Positions 41,288 through 50,169 of a DNA stretch of 59,526 bases are shown piece after piece (positions within the stretch are counted from its first letter, which is position 1; each line of letters begins with the position of its first letter). The notes below the pieces were generated by a model. That model saw nothing but the letters and a program-made list of their open reading frames with translations, ran no database searches and was not told where the DNA came from. Location of the stretch: contig URQB01000013.1 of NCBI GenBank assembly GCA_900549825.1, forward strand, positions 1 through 59,526, in the 5' to 3' direction. The stretch comes from an uncultured Oscillospiraceae bacterium. Its GTDB lineage: Bacteria > Bacillota > Clostridia > Oscillospirales > Acutalibacteraceae. The position numbers were made by a program, and so were the translations under genes.

Positions 41288-41399
41288 GATGTTTACTTAT
41301 AATAAAAATGACAATTTGACCCATTTTCAATCGGGAGAAAAGGAGCGGCGAAATCGCTGCTCCATATCATATTTCTATTTTTGGAGCCCTGCCTCACAG

Positions 41400-41951
41400 T
41401 TAGTAGACAAAACGGACGTCGCTGTCAGCCAGAAGCGGTGCGTTTTGATCCTTTGCGGAGAGGATCGGATGCTGCAATCCCCACAGTACGCCGAGGGCCG
41501 GATCGTCAAAGCGGATGCTCCGGTCATTCTCCGGCGCGTAATATTCATCTACCTTGTACTCGACCTCCACATCGTCGGTCAATGTCAGGAACCCGTGCAG
41601 GCAGCCTTTTGGAATAAAGAATTGCTTTTTGTTTTCCTCTGTCAGCTCAACGCCGATCCATTTGAGATGGGATGGGGAGCCCCGCCGGATATCGACGGCA
41701 ACGTCAAAAATCGCCCCGCGCGTACAGGTCAAAAGCTTGCTCTGCGCCTTTGGATCAGTCTGGCAGTGCAGCCCGCGGATGGTTCCCTTGTGCTGTGTGC
41801 GGGAACGGTTGTCCTGCAAAAAGCGGGTCTGAATACCGCAGGCAGCGTATTTTTCATAAGAATAGGATTCCATGAACCAGCCGCGGTTGTCCCCGAATAC
41901 GTCAGGCTCGATCAAAAAAGCGCCTTCGATCTTGGTCTTTGTAACGTTCAT
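41400..41951 (-). CDS. rfbC: dTDP-4-dehydrorhamnose 3,5-epimerase RfbC
   Basis: 183 residues, cupin-fold epimerase in dTDP-rhamnose synthesis. IEGAFLIEPDVFGDNRGWFM at the start (D.RG.F motif), FLQDNRSRTQHKGTIRGLHC with catalytic His in RGLHCQ, GAIFDVAVDIRRGSPSH, FIPKGCLHGFLTL with the second conserved His, and YYAPENDRSIRFDDPALG. ATG 41951 is chosen because a GAGG lies 6 nt upstream and it matches the family start; the frame is open to 41990. 60 bp after rfbA. Confidence 0.95.
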   Translation of the reverse strand: MNVTKTKIEGAFLIEPDVFGDNRGWFMESYSYEKYAACGIQTRFLQDNRSRTQHKGTIRGLHCQTDPKAQSKLLTCTRGAIFDVAVDIRRGSPSHLKWIGVELTEENKKQFFIPKGCLHGFLTLTDDVEVEYKVDEYYAPENDRSIRFDDPALGVLWGLQHPILSAKDQNAPLLADSDVRFVY

Positions 41952-42011
41952 GCCTGGCCTCGTCTTTCCATCTTTCATGATTGGCTTCAAACAAGTATCA
42001 TATTCTGCACT

Positions 42012-42962
42012 TCAATCAAGGGCATGGGTCATCGGATCGTCGTCATCCGCGCCCCAGCGGCGCGCCCGCTTGCCCGGCGCGTTTTCATACAGGATTTTTC
42101 CTTCCGCCACGCGGCGCAGATGATGCCCGTAGGTGGACTTCCCGTATTTCTCGGCGGAAGCGATCAGCGCCTTTTTGGTGATCCACCGCTTGTTATAGGC
42201 GATCTCCTCCGGCGAGCAGATTTTGATGCCCTGCAGCTTTTCCACCGTGCGGATGAAGTTGGCGGCGTCCATGAGCGCATCCACCGTGCCGGTATCCAGC
42301 CAGGCAAAGCCGCGGCCAAGAAAGCGGACGTCCAGGTCGCCCAGTTCCAGGTATTTCCGGTTAATGTCCGTGATTTCGTATTCCCCGCGTGCGCTGGGCT
42401 TCAGGGCCTTTGCAAATTCCACCACACGATTGTCGTAAAAATAAAGCCCGGTGACAGCATAGTTTGACTTTGGTTCCTCCGGCTTTTCCTCAATGGAGAT
42501 CGGCTCGCCCTTTTTATTGAATTCCACCACGCCGAAGGCGCTGGGGTCGTCCACATAATAGCCGAAAATCGTGGCGCGCCCCGGATTGACGGCGGCCTGA
42601 CGGAGCAGGTGCCCCAGGCCGTTGCCATAAAAGATGTTGTCTCCAAGGATCATGGCGACGCTGTCGTCCCCGATGAAATCCTCGCCGATGATGAAGGCCT
42701 GCGCAAGGCCGTTGGGTTTTTCCTGCACGGCGTAGGAAAGCTTTAGCCCGAATTGTTTCCCCGTCCCCATGAGCGCTTCAAATTTCGGCGTATCCTCTGG
42801 AGTGGAGATAATTAAAATTTCACGAATTCCGGCGAGCATCAGGATCGACAGGGGGTAATAGATCATCGGTTTGTCATAAACCGGAAGAAGCTGTTTACTG
42901 GTAACCATCGTCAGAGGGTAAAGCCGGGTGCCGGATCCTCCGGCCAGAATGATTCCCTTCAA
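42012..42962 (-). CDS. rfbA: Glucose-1-phosphate thymidylyltransferase RfbA
   Basis: 316 residues, makes dTDP-glucose from dTTP and glucose-1-phosphate. Start MKGIILAGGSGTRLYPLT (nucleotide-binding GGSGTR) from TTG 42962 with GAGGAG 8 nt upstream. Further signatures: SKQLLPVYDKPMIYYPL, VQEKPNGLAQAFIIG, LGDNIFYGNG, EEKPEEPKSNYAVTGLYFYD and FAWLDTGT. The C-terminus has ~20 extra charged residues (KRARRWGADDDDPMTHALD). First gene of rfbA-rfbC-(repeats)-rfbD; rfbB is not in the window. Confidence 0.96.
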   Translation of the reverse strand: MKGIILAGGSGTRLYPLTMVTSKQLLPVYDKPMIYYPLSILMLAGIREILIISTPEDTPKFEALMGTGKQFGLKLSYAVQEKPNGLAQAFIIGEDFIGDDSVAMILGDNIFYGNGLGHLLRQAAVNPGRATIFGYYVDDPSAFGVVEFNKKGEPISIEEKPEEPKSNYAVTGLYFYDNRVVEFAKALKPSARGEYEITDINRKYLELGDLDVRFLGRGFAWLDTGTVDALMDAANFIRTVEKLQGIKICSPEEIAYNKRWITKKALIASAEKYGKSTYGHHLRRVAEGKILYENAPGKRARRWGADDDDPMTHALD

Positions 42963-43186
42963 GGCACACACTCCTCATATCTGCTGAAAACAAACAAATT
43001 GCACAAAAACAGCAATCCATAAACGCAATCTAACGTTCATATAATAATACGAAATCGTTTTCCCGTCAACCGCGTTTTCGGATAGGAAACGTGTAAACAA
43101 GGATCAGACGACGTTTTTCGACTCTTTTTTACAGATTGTCCAGTTCGCGACCGCGTGTATTTTGCTTTAATAAAATATAAATTAAA
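42963..43186. other. Divergent intergenic stretch, rfbA side
   Basis: AT-rich region between divergent rfbA and feoA. I see no gene; it should hold the rfbA promoter, but no confident -35/-10 pair stands out on the minus strand. Confidence 0.4.
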
Positions 43187-43230
43187 TTGACAAAGAAAGA
43201 CTGGCTATATTATAATTTAGTCATAGCTAA
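43187..43230 (+). promoter_or_regulatory. feo promoter and candidate metalloregulator site
   Basis: TTGACA (43187-43192), 18 bp, TATAAT (43211-43216), directly followed by TTAGTCATAGCTAA (43217-43230), an imperfect dyad with TTAG/CTAA arms as in DtxR/IdeR boxes. A DtxR-family gene is in the same operon, so iron- or manganese-dependent repression is likely (inference). Confidence 0.6.
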
Positions 43231-43324
43231 CAATTTTATAATAGTTGGGAAAGGCAAGCTTGCATTTGTAAAGATAGCATATCGCCTTTCTTTCCAAATG
43301 TCTTCGAAAGGATGACTGATTTTC

Positions 43325-43561
43325 ATGATCAAAACGGTTGACCGGCTGCGCCCTGGGGAGAAGGGCGTCGTTACAGGCCTTGGCAGCACGGGCGCGGTAC
43401 GCCGCCACATCATCGATATGGGGATCACGCCCGGCGCGGTCATCATCATGCGAAAAACAGCCCCAATGGGGGATCCGATTGAGATCAACGTCAGAGGGTA
43501 TGAGCTGAGCATCCGCAAATCAGAAGCGCAGGATATCCGCGTTGAGGTTTCTGAGAAATAG
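43325..43561 (+). CDS. feoA: Ferrous iron transport protein A
   Basis: 78 residues, SH3-like FeoA domain: LRPGEKGVVTGL, then HIIDMGITPGAVIIMRKTAP, GDPIEINVRGYELSIRKSEA. It modulates the FeoB GTPase/permease. GAAAGGATG SD before ATG 43325; 38 bp before feoB. The ~100 nt leader follows the promoter at 43187. Confidence 0.93.
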   Translation: MIKTVDRLRPGEKGVVTGLGSTGAVRRHIIDMGITPGAVIIMRKTAPMGDPIEINVRGYELSIRKSEAQDIRVEVSEK

Positions 43562-43599
43562 AAGATCCAATTGATTCTGCAAAGAGGATGGTTTTAGAA

Positions 43600-45651
43600 A
43601 TGAGCTATCGCTATGCGCTCGCGGGAAACCCCAACTGCGGCAAGACGACGCTTTTCAACGCGGTTACCGGCAGCAACCAGTATGTCGGCAACTGGCCCGG
43701 CGTGACGGTTGAAAAGAAGGAGGGCAAGGTCATCGGCAGCGAAACAGACGCTTCCATCGTTGACCTGCCCGGCATTTATTCCCTCTCTCCCTATTCCATG
43801 GAGGAAATTGTAACCAGAAATTATCTCATCGATGAGAAACCCGATTTGATCATCGATATCGTAGACGCAACCAATCTGGAGCGCAATCTTTATCTTTCCC
43901 TTCAGATCGCGGAGCTCGGCCGCCCGATGGTGATCGCGCTGAATATGGTCGACATGCTCGAAAAACAGGGCGATATCATTGACTACCCGCTGCTCAGCGC
44001 GCTTCTGGGAATTACGATTGTGCCGATTTCCGCCAGCCGGGGCACGGGGGTACATAAGCTCATCCACGTGGCGGAGCATGAGGTCATCCATGCGACGAGC
44101 GATACGCATCTTGACCGACACTGCAATCTGGGCGAGCCGCCGGATCTCTATACCGGCGCAGTTCGCCAGGCGGTGAAGCTCATTGAAGACTTGATCCGGG
44201 AAAACTGTAATCAGCACGATTTGCCGCTGCGCTGGTCCGCTGTCAAGCTCATCGAAGGGGACGCGCCCACGCTCGAGAAGCTGAATTTGAGCGATACGCA
44301 GCTCAGCTGTCTGGAATCGATCGTGCGGGAGCTGGAAACGGATCATATCGACCGCGAAATGGTCATTGCCGACCAGAAATATCAATTCATCTGTTCCGTC
44401 ACACAGAAGGCCGTCAAAAAAGGTCATGAAGACGGGCACCTGACGGTATCCGACCGGGTGGATCAAATCGTCACCAATCGATATCTCGCGATCCCGCTGT
44501 TTTTTGTGATCATGGGGGTTGTGTTCTATATCACCTTCGGCGCACTCGGCCCCCGGCTGAGCGATCTGGTCGGCGGTTTTATCAACGGGACGCTGGCGGA
44601 TTCGGTGAGAAGCCTGCTCACTGGGATTGGCGCAGCGGATTGGGCCACGGGCCTTGTCTGCGACGGGATCATCGCGGGCCTTGGCGCGGTGCTCGCCTTT
44701 TTGCCGCAGATTCTGCTGCTGTTTTTCTTCCTTTCGATTTTGGAGGACAGCGGCTATATGGCGCGCGCCGCCTTTATCATGGACCGCGCGCTGCATGTGA
44801 TCGGCCTTTCCGGCAAGTCTTTCGTCCCGATGCTGATGGGCTTTGGCTGCTCCGTACCCGCCGTGATGAGCTCGCGCACGCTGGAGAATGAAAAAGACCG
44901 CCGGCTGACGATCATGCTCATCCCCTTTATGTCGTGCAGTGCGAAGATGCCGATCTATTCTTTGTTTATCGCGGCCTTTTTCAGCGCGTCGCGAGGTCTT
45001 GCCGTTTGCTCGATCTATCTGCTCGGCGTTGTGGTGGCCATTTTGTGCGCGTTCCTTCTGCAAAAGACCGTGCTTAAGGGCGGGCATGCGCCATTTGTGA
45101 TGGAGCTGCCGCCCTACCGCCTCCCCACCGCGAAAACGCTCTCCCTGCATGTATGGGAAAAGCTCAAGGATTTTCTGACGAAGGCGGGCACCGTGCTCCT
45201 TGGCGCGAGCGTTGTCGTCTGGGCGCTGCAATATTTTAATTTTTCCTTCCAGCATGTGCAGGACAGCTCCCAGAGCATTCTCGGCGTGATCGGCACGGCG
45301 ATCGCGCCCCTGTTTCGGCCGTTGGGCTTCGGAGACTGGCGCTCGAGCGTTTCGCTTTTGAGCGGCTTGATCGCACGCGAGCAGGTGGTAAGCTCCCTGG
45401 GGATTCTCTACGGGACGAGCGGCGCCGGGCTGACGGCTGCGTTACAGGCGGTCTATTCCCCGGCGGGCGCATATGCTTTCATGACCTTTGCGCTGCTTTT
45501 CATCCCGTGCATCGCCGCCGTGACGACAATTCGTCGGGAGATGAATTCGCGCAGGTGGACCCTGATCGCCCTGGGCTTTCAGGCCGTGGTCGCCTATCTC
45601 GTCACCTTTGTGGTGTATCAGCTCGGGCGGTTGGTGATGCTGGTATTTTGA
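43600..45651 (+). CDS. feoB: Ferrous iron transporter FeoB
   Basis: 683 residues. N-terminal G domain: G1 AGNPNCGKTTLFN, G2/G3 VDLPGIYSLSPYSMEE, G4 NMVD, followed by a GDI-like helical part (~165-270) and about 9-11 membrane helices with two gate motifs (GFGCSVPAVMSSRTLENEKDR; SCSAKMPIYSLFIAAFF). It imports Fe2+ across the inner membrane. ATG 43600 is preferred over ATG 43588, which touches the AGAGG SD. Part of feoA-feoB-Cys-rich-DtxR. Confidence 0.96.
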   Translation: MSYRYALAGNPNCGKTTLFNAVTGSNQYVGNWPGVTVEKKEGKVIGSETDASIVDLPGIYSLSPYSMEEIVTRNYLIDEKPDLIIDIVDATNLERNLYLSLQIAELGRPMVIALNMVDMLEKQGDIIDYPLLSALLGITIVPISASRGTGVHKLIHVAEHEVIHATSDTHLDRHCNLGEPPDLYTGAVRQAVKLIEDLIRENCNQHDLPLRWSAVKLIEGDAPTLEKLNLSDTQLSCLESIVRELETDHIDREMVIADQKYQFICSVTQKAVKKGHEDGHLTVSDRVDQIVTNRYLAIPLFFVIMGVVFYITFGALGPRLSDLVGGFINGTLADSVRSLLTGIGAADWATGLVCDGIIAGLGAVLAFLPQILLLFFFLSILEDSGYMARAAFIMDRALHVIGLSGKSFVPMLMGFGCSVPAVMSSRTLENEKDRRLTIMLIPFMSCSAKMPIYSLFIAAFFSASRGLAVCSIYLLGVVVAILCAFLLQKTVLKGGHAPFVMELPPYRLPTAKTLSLHVWEKLKDFLTKAGTVLLGASVVVWALQYFNFSFQHVQDSSQSILGVIGTAIAPLFRPLGFGDWRSSVSLLSGLIAREQVVSSLGILYGTSGAGLTAALQAVYSPAGAYAFMTFALLFIPCIAAVTTIRREMNSRRWTLIALGFQAVVAYLVTFVVYQLGRLVMLVF

Positions 45652-45672
45652 ACAGGTAAGGATGTGTTCCAT

Positions 45673-45858
45673 ATGGGATGGATTGTCGATTTGCTGATTG
45701 GGGCTCTGGCCGCCTGCGCCGTAGGCCTGATGATTGATAAAAAAGTGCGTCAGGCGCGCGGAAAAGACCGCTGCGGCTGCTCCGGGTGCTCAGGCTGTAC
45801 AGGGGCCGATTGCGCTTCCTGCGGCAAACGCTCGTGGGAGCAGAAGGGGAAGGAGTAG
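45673..45858 (+). CDS. FeoB-associated Cys-rich membrane protein
   Basis: 61 residues: one membrane helix (GWIVDLLIGALAACAVGLMI) followed by a basic stretch and a cluster of six Cys (CGCSGCSGCTGADCASC). This matches the small Cys-rich proteins coded after feoB in many Firmicutes and Bacteroidota, thought to help FeoB, perhaps like FeoC, by binding metal or a cluster. ATG 45673 follows AAGGATG by 8 nt. 21 bp after feoB and 4 bp before the regulator. Confidence 0.85.
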   Translation: MGWIVDLLIGALAACAVGLMIDKKVRQARGKDRCGCSGCSGCTGADCASCGKRSWEQKGKE

Positions 45859-45862
45859 GATC

Positions 45863-46252
45863 ATGGCTGATATTTCCGCTTCATTGGAAGACTATCTTGA
45901 GATGATTTTCGTCCTGTATCAAAAAGGCGGCGAGGTGCGTGTGACCGATCTCGCGTCGGCACTGAAGGTGTCGAAGCCCAGCGTTCACCGCGCGGTCGGC
46001 ACACTCAAGGAGGCCGGGCTGCTGGAGCATGAGTTTTACGGCACGATCACCCTCACGCCGGAGGGGGAGACGCGGGCCGCACAGGTGCTGCGCAGGCACC
46101 GGATGATCCGCCATTTTCTCCACCATACGCTGGGCGTGCCGGCCGAGATCGCGGAGGAGGATGCCTGCCGGATGGAGCACGTCGTCAGTGCGCAGACCAT
46201 CCAGCATCTATATGATTATCTCGCCCAACAGGAGGATGGCTATGCAGAATGA
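45863..46252 (+). CDS. DtxR/MntR-family metal-dependent transcriptional regulator
   Basis: 129 residues: winged HTH (SASLEDYLEMIFVLYQKGGE, RVTDLASALKVSKPSVHRAV) and the metal-binding dimerisation domain (RRHRMIRHFLHHTLGVPAEI, AEEDACRMEHVVSAQTIQHL). Metal ligands E, C/H, E, H are in the usual ED.CR.EH pattern. No SH3 domain, so MntR-like length. AAGGAG SD. Last gene of the feo operon and the obvious candidate to bind the TTAG...CTAA site in front of feoA. The next gene starts 11 bp before its end. Confidence 0.9.
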   Translation: MADISASLEDYLEMIFVLYQKGGEVRVTDLASALKVSKPSVHRAVGTLKEAGLLEHEFYGTITLTPEGETRAAQVLRRHRMIRHFLHHTLGVPAEIAEEDACRMEHVVSAQTIQHLYDYLAQQEDGYAE

Positions 46253-47537
46253 AGCAAAAGGCCGGTCGCCGGAGCTCTGTGTGATCGGCGGGGGCGCGGC
46301 GGGCCTTGCAGCAGCCATCGAAGCGGCGCGTACGTTCCGGCAGGCTGGCATTTCCGGGCAGGTGACCGTATTGGAGCGGCTTCCCCGCGTGGGGAAAAAG
46401 CTGCTTGCCACGGGCAATGGCCGCTGCAATCTGACCAACCGGTTTGCTTCTCCGTCCGATTATTTCGAGGCGGCGGATTTTGTGCGCCCTGCCCTGAATC
46501 GCTTTTCGGTGGACGATACACTGGCTTTTTTCGCCTCTATGGGCCTTTTGTGTGAGGAAGAGGAGGAAGGCCGCATCTATCCCATGAGCCGCCAGGCGGC
46601 GAGCGTGCTCGACGTGCTGCGTTTTGAAGCGGAACGGCTGGGCGTTGTTTTTCATTGCGATTCGCGCGTGGAATCCGTCCAAAAAACAAGGGACAAGCCC
46701 CGGTTTTTGATCAACGGGTCGATCTGTGCAGACGCGGTGATCCTCGCCTGCGGCGGCAAGGCGTCGCCCCAGCATGGGTCCGACGGCTCCGGCTACGCCC
46801 TGCTGCGCGCCCTTCAGCTCCCTGTGACAGAGGTGTCCCCCTCGCTTGTGCAGATCACGGCGGACCCGAAGCGGGTCAAACCCCTCAGGGGGATGCGCGT
46901 GCATGCGGTAATTTCGCTATATGAAGGAAAAAAACGGATTGCTTTCCAGCAAGGCGAAATCCAGTTTACGGAATTCGGACTATCAGGCATTGCGGCAATG
47001 CAGCTTTCCCGGCTCGTTTCCCGGGAAAAGGAGCGGCAGATGGAAGCGTTGCTCGACCTGCTGCCCGCTTTTTCGAGCGGGGAGGCGGCAGATTATCTTG
47101 CCGCTCGCGTCCGACAGAACCCAGCTCTTGCCGCGGAGCACTTGCTCACCGGGATCCTCCCGAAGCGCGTGGGCCAGGTTTTGCTGAAACAGGCGGGCGT
47201 TGAGCCGCTTTCCCGGCCCATTGGCTCTTTGCATGGAGCTGAGATCGCAGCGGTCGCGGATCTCCTCCAGGCTTGGCGCTTCCCCGTCACGGGTACCCGC
47301 GGCTTTTCCGCGGCGCAGGTGACCATGGGCGGCGCACAGCGCTCCGCCTTCGACCCGGAGAGCATGGAAGCGCTGTCCGCGCCGGGATTTTATGCGGCGG
47401 GCGAGGTGCTTGATGTGGACGCGGGCTGCGGCGGCTTCAACCTGCAATGGGCATGGTCGTCCGGCAGGCTTGCAGGGCTGAGCGCGGCAGAAAAGCAGAT
47501 TTCAGATTACAGATTACAGACTTCAGATCAGGGGTAG
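46242..47537 (+). CDS. FAD-dependent oxidoreductase, HI0933/YhiN family
   Basis: 431 residues, HI0933-like flavoprotein. FAD-binding CVIGGGAAGLAAAIEAARTF at ~13-32, LPRVGKKLLATGNGRCNLTN (family signature), VILACGGKASPQHGSDGSGY and GEVLDVDAGCGGFNLQWAWSSG near the C-terminus. Biochemical substrate unknown; the family is widespread. ATG 46242 overlaps the DtxR gene by 11 bp (AGGAGG 6 nt upstream), so expression may be coupled to the feo operon. The last ten residues (QISDYRLQTSDQG) are written by a short repeat. Confidence 0.87.
   Translation: MQNEAKGRSPELCVIGGGAAGLAAAIEAARTFRQAGISGQVTVLERLPRVGKKLLATGNGRCNLTNRFASPSDYFEAADFVRPALNRFSVDDTLAFFASMGLLCEEEEEGRIYPMSRQAASVLDVLRFEAERLGVVFHCDSRVESVQKTRDKPRFLINGSICADAVILACGGKASPQHGSDGSGYALLRALQLPVTEVSPSLVQITADPKRVKPLRGMRVHAVISLYEGKKRIAFQQGEIQFTEFGLSGIAAMQLSRLVSREKERQMEALLDLLPAFSSGEAADYLAARVRQNPALAAEHLLTGILPKRVGQVLLKQAGVEPLSRPIGSLHGAEIAAVADLLQAWRFPVTGTRGFSAAQVTMGGAQRSAFDPESMEALSAPGFYAAGEVLDVDAGCGGFNLQWAWSSGRLAGLSAAEKQISDYRLQTSDQG
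47496..47532. repeat. R3 short repeat (inverted), inside the 3' end of the HI0933-like gene
   Basis: CAGATTTCAGATTACAGATT, ACAGACTTCAGATCAGG. Its reverse complement contains CCTGATCTGAAGTCTG, matching the sites at 55566-55583 and 57297-57321. Confidence 0.55.
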
Positions 47538-47588
47538 AATGGAAATTTCGCTTTTGATTTTGAGGCATCCAATCCGGATTTTGAGAGG

Positions 47589-49208
47589 ATGATGGTTCAT
47601 CGCATGCTGAGAGTCAATGAAATAAAACTTCCGCTGGACGCGGCCGTTCCGCAGGCGCTTTATCCGGCTGCGGCGAAGGCTTTGAGAATAGACCCAAAGC
47701 GGATTCAGTCGCTGGAGCTGGTAAAGAAATCGATCGATTCCCGTAAAAAGGAGGAGGGCATCTATTTCGTCTATTCAGTCGATGTGACGCTCAACGATGG
47801 CGAGGAGGAGATTGTATCGCGCCAGAAGGGGCCGCGTGTACAGCGCTGCGAGCCTTATCACTATGAGTTGCCTCAGGCTGCACGCGATTCCGTTCTGCGC
47901 CCTGTTGTGGTCGGCCTCGGCCCGGCGGGCCTGTTTGCGGCGCTCACGCTTGCGCGTGCCGGATACCGGCCTCTCGTGCTCGAGCGCGGGCGGGATGTGG
48001 ATACCCGCACGCAGAATGTGAAAGATTTCTGGCGCACCCGTGTGCTCGACGAAGGCTCCAACGTCCAGTTCGGCGAAGGCGGCGCGGGCACGTTCTCCGA
48101 CGGCAAGCTCACCACAGGCATCAAGGATGTGCGCTGCCGTAAGGTCTTTCTGGAATTCGTATCCCACGGCGCGCCGCAGGAGATTCTCTATGACGCAAAG
48201 CCTCATATTGGCACGGACCGGCTCGGCGCAGTCGTCAAATCGATGCGGGAGGAGATCGTTTCACTTGGCGGAACCGTCCTGTTTTCAAGCCGGCTTCTGC
48301 GCGTCATCGCTGCCAACGGCGCGGTGCACGGCGTTACCTATCAGGATGCGCAGGGCCATGAGGAGGATCTTGAGACGGACGCAGTGATCCTCGCCATCGG
48401 CCATTCCGCGCGCGATACGGTGGAATCACTCTATGGGCAGGGTGTGAACATGATGCAGAAGCCCTTTTCTGTCGGCGCGCGTATCGAGCACCCGCAGGAG
48501 CTGATCAACCGCGCGCAGTACGGGCGCTTTGCGGGCCACCCGGCGCTCGGCGCGGCGGATTATAAGCTGGCCTGCCATCCGCCGCACGGCAGGGGGATGT
48601 ACACCTTCTGCATGTGCCCGGGCGGCACGGTCGTGTGCGCGGCGAGCGAGCAGGGCGGCGTGGTCGTCAACGGGATGAGCGAATGGGCGCGGGATGGGAA
48701 AAACGCGAATTCCGCGATCCTCGTCGGCATCGAGCCGGAGCATTTTTCCAGCACACATCCGCTGGCCGGGATGTACGATCAGCGCAGGATCGAGCAGGCG
48801 GCCTTCCGCCTGGGCGGCGGGGATTATACCGCGCCTGCCCAGCTCGTGGGCGATTTTCTCGCGGACAGGCCTTCCAAAACGCTCGGCGCGGTGCGCCCGA
48901 CCTGCCCGACGGGCGTTGCACTCGGCGATATCGCGCAGGTGCTGCCCGCGCGCGTGATCGAGGTCATGCGCGGCGCGCTCGTGCAGATGGATCAAAAGCT
49001 GAAAGGATTCGCCCTGCCGGACGCTGTGCTTACAGCGCCGGAAACGCGCTCCTCTTCGCCGGTGCGGATTTTACGGGATGAGTTCTTCCAGTCGAATATC
49101 CGGGGGCTTTACCCCTGCGGCGAGGGCGCAGGCTATGCGGGCGGCATCGTGTCTGCGGCGGTGGACGGAATCCGCTGCGCGGAGATGGTGCTGAAGGATA
49201 CACGGTAA
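47589..49208 (+). CDS. FAD-dependent oxidoreductase (BaiN/RdsA-like or DUF, large two-domain family)
   Basis: 539 residues. N-terminal ~85 residues form a small conserved domain (RVNEIKLPLD... AKALRIDPKRIQSLELVKKS) found only in this family. Then FAD-binding VVGLGPAGLFAALTLARAGY (~103-122), SNVQFGEGGAGTFSDGKLTT (signature), DAVILAIGHSARDT, CMCPGGTVVCAASE and C-terminal GLYPCGEGAGYAGGIVSAAV. Physiological reaction unknown. Start uncertain: ATG 47589/47592 sit right after GAGAGG; ATG 47604 is the family-like start. The gap to the previous gene is 51 bp. Confidence 0.85.
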   Translation: MMVHRMLRVNEIKLPLDAAVPQALYPAAAKALRIDPKRIQSLELVKKSIDSRKKEEGIYFVYSVDVTLNDGEEEIVSRQKGPRVQRCEPYHYELPQAARDSVLRPVVVGLGPAGLFAALTLARAGYRPLVLERGRDVDTRTQNVKDFWRTRVLDEGSNVQFGEGGAGTFSDGKLTTGIKDVRCRKVFLEFVSHGAPQEILYDAKPHIGTDRLGAVVKSMREEIVSLGGTVLFSSRLLRVIAANGAVHGVTYQDAQGHEEDLETDAVILAIGHSARDTVESLYGQGVNMMQKPFSVGARIEHPQELINRAQYGRFAGHPALGAADYKLACHPPHGRGMYTFCMCPGGTVVCAASEQGGVVVNGMSEWARDGKNANSAILVGIEPEHFSSTHPLAGMYDQRRIEQAAFRLGGGDYTAPAQLVGDFLADRPSKTLGAVRPTCPTGVALGDIAQVLPARVIEVMRGALVQMDQKLKGFALPDAVLTAPETRSSSPVRILRDEFFQSNIRGLYPCGEGAGYAGGIVSAAVDGIRCAEMVLKDTR

Positions 49209-49380
49209 TCCTGCGATACGGATAGAGAAGAAAAGAACAACAGGGTCCGGAGATCGGAGCCCGCCGTTTTATCAGGATCTTTTTTTCGGCTGTCAGTGCA
49301 AAAGGAGACCCCAAAATCTGTATTTGCGTTCCGTACTTATGGATGAGGGGAGTGACAGCCTCATTCACACCGGCCCAACT

Positions 49381-49426
49381 ACTTGATTGATATTGTATTT
49401 TTTACAGTATTGATCAAGTATTTTTT
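49381..49426 (+). terminator. Terminator of the flavoprotein operon
   Basis: ACTTGATTGATATTGTA (49381-49397) faces TACAGTATTGATCAAGT (49403-49419) with G-U pairs and is followed by ATTTTTT. Confidence 0.75.
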
Positions 49427-49587
49427 GTATCGACATCCATTCTGGCAGTCACCCGGCTGCGTTTGGCCGCAGTGCTGTGACTCGCGTAAAGCGAAACCGG
49501 GCACTTACTTTCTAGCAGATCAGGCCTTACGGCTGCCCCTCGCATTTGTGATGAATATGAAATGCGGCGTATTTTAAAATTAAAAAT
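49427..49587. other. Spacer before ruvC, nothing recognised
   Basis: No gene seen. A short open frame (CVWPQCCDSRKAKPGTYF...) without a start signal is probably chance. Confidence 0.4.
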
Positions 49588-49616
49588 TGAACAGCCGGCG
49601 CTTTTGTGGTAGAATA
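49588..49616 (+). promoter_or_regulatory. Promoter of the ruvC operon
   Basis: TTGAAC (49588-49593), 17 bp, TAGAAT (49611-49616). I saw no LexA box nearby. Confidence 0.65.
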
Positions 49617-49656
49617 ACCTAATGTATATATCCAATTTTTTGGAAAGGGGCTTGGA

Positions 49657-50169
49657 ATGGTCATCCTGGGCATCGATCCCGGCTATGCGATCGTCGGCTG
49701 CGGCGTGATCGATTATGCAAACAATCACTTTAAAGTTTTGGAATACGGCGCGATTACCACGCCCGCTGGTATGCCCTTCGGGGAGCGCCTTGCGCGCATT
49801 TACGATGAGGCGACGCTCCTGATGAAGCGCTATGCCCCGCAGGCGATGTCGATCGAAAAGCTCTTTTATAACAGCAATGCGAAAACCGTCATTGACGTGG
49901 GCCAGGCGCGCGGCGTGCTGATGCTCGCGGCGCAGAAGTGCGGCCTGGAGGTGTATGAATACACGCCCCTGCAGGTCAAGCAGAGTGTGGTCGGCTATGG
50001 CCGCGCCGAAAAAAAGCAGGTGCAGGAGATGACGCGGCTCATCCTCCACCTTGCGGAGATTCCCAAGCCGGACGACACTGCCGACGCGCTCGCCATGGCC
50101 ATCTGCCATGCGCATGCGAGCGGTTCGCTGATGGGAAAATTAAAGGAAAAGGGGCTGAAGGTGCGATGA
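49657..50169 (+). CDS. ruvC: Crossover junction endodeoxyribonuclease RuvC
   Basis: 170 residues, resolves Holliday junctions. Catalytic acids are visible: D7 in ILGIDPGYAIVG, Glu in MSIEKLFYNSN, and the Asp pair in KPDDTADALAMAICHAH. VYEYTPLQVKQSVVGYGRAEKKQVQ is the conserved substrate loop region. GAAAGGGGC SD. It overlaps ruvA by 4 bp. Confidence 0.96.
   Translation: MVILGIDPGYAIVGCGVIDYANNHFKVLEYGAITTPAGMPFGERLARIYDEATLLMKRYAPQAMSIEKLFYNSNAKTVIDVGQARGVLMLAAQKCGLEVYEYTPLQVKQSVVGYGRAEKKQVQEMTRLILHLAEIPKPDDTADALAMAICHAHASGSLMGKLKEKGLKVR

Noticed and set aside
42012..42962. RfbA as part of a capsule or O-antigen island
   Set aside because: No glycosyltransferase, flippase or polymerase genes are nearby; only nucleotide-sugar enzymes are present.
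43594..45255. 553-codon antisense ORF under feoB
   Set aside because: FeoB is certain on the plus strand; the antisense frame has no recognisable domain.
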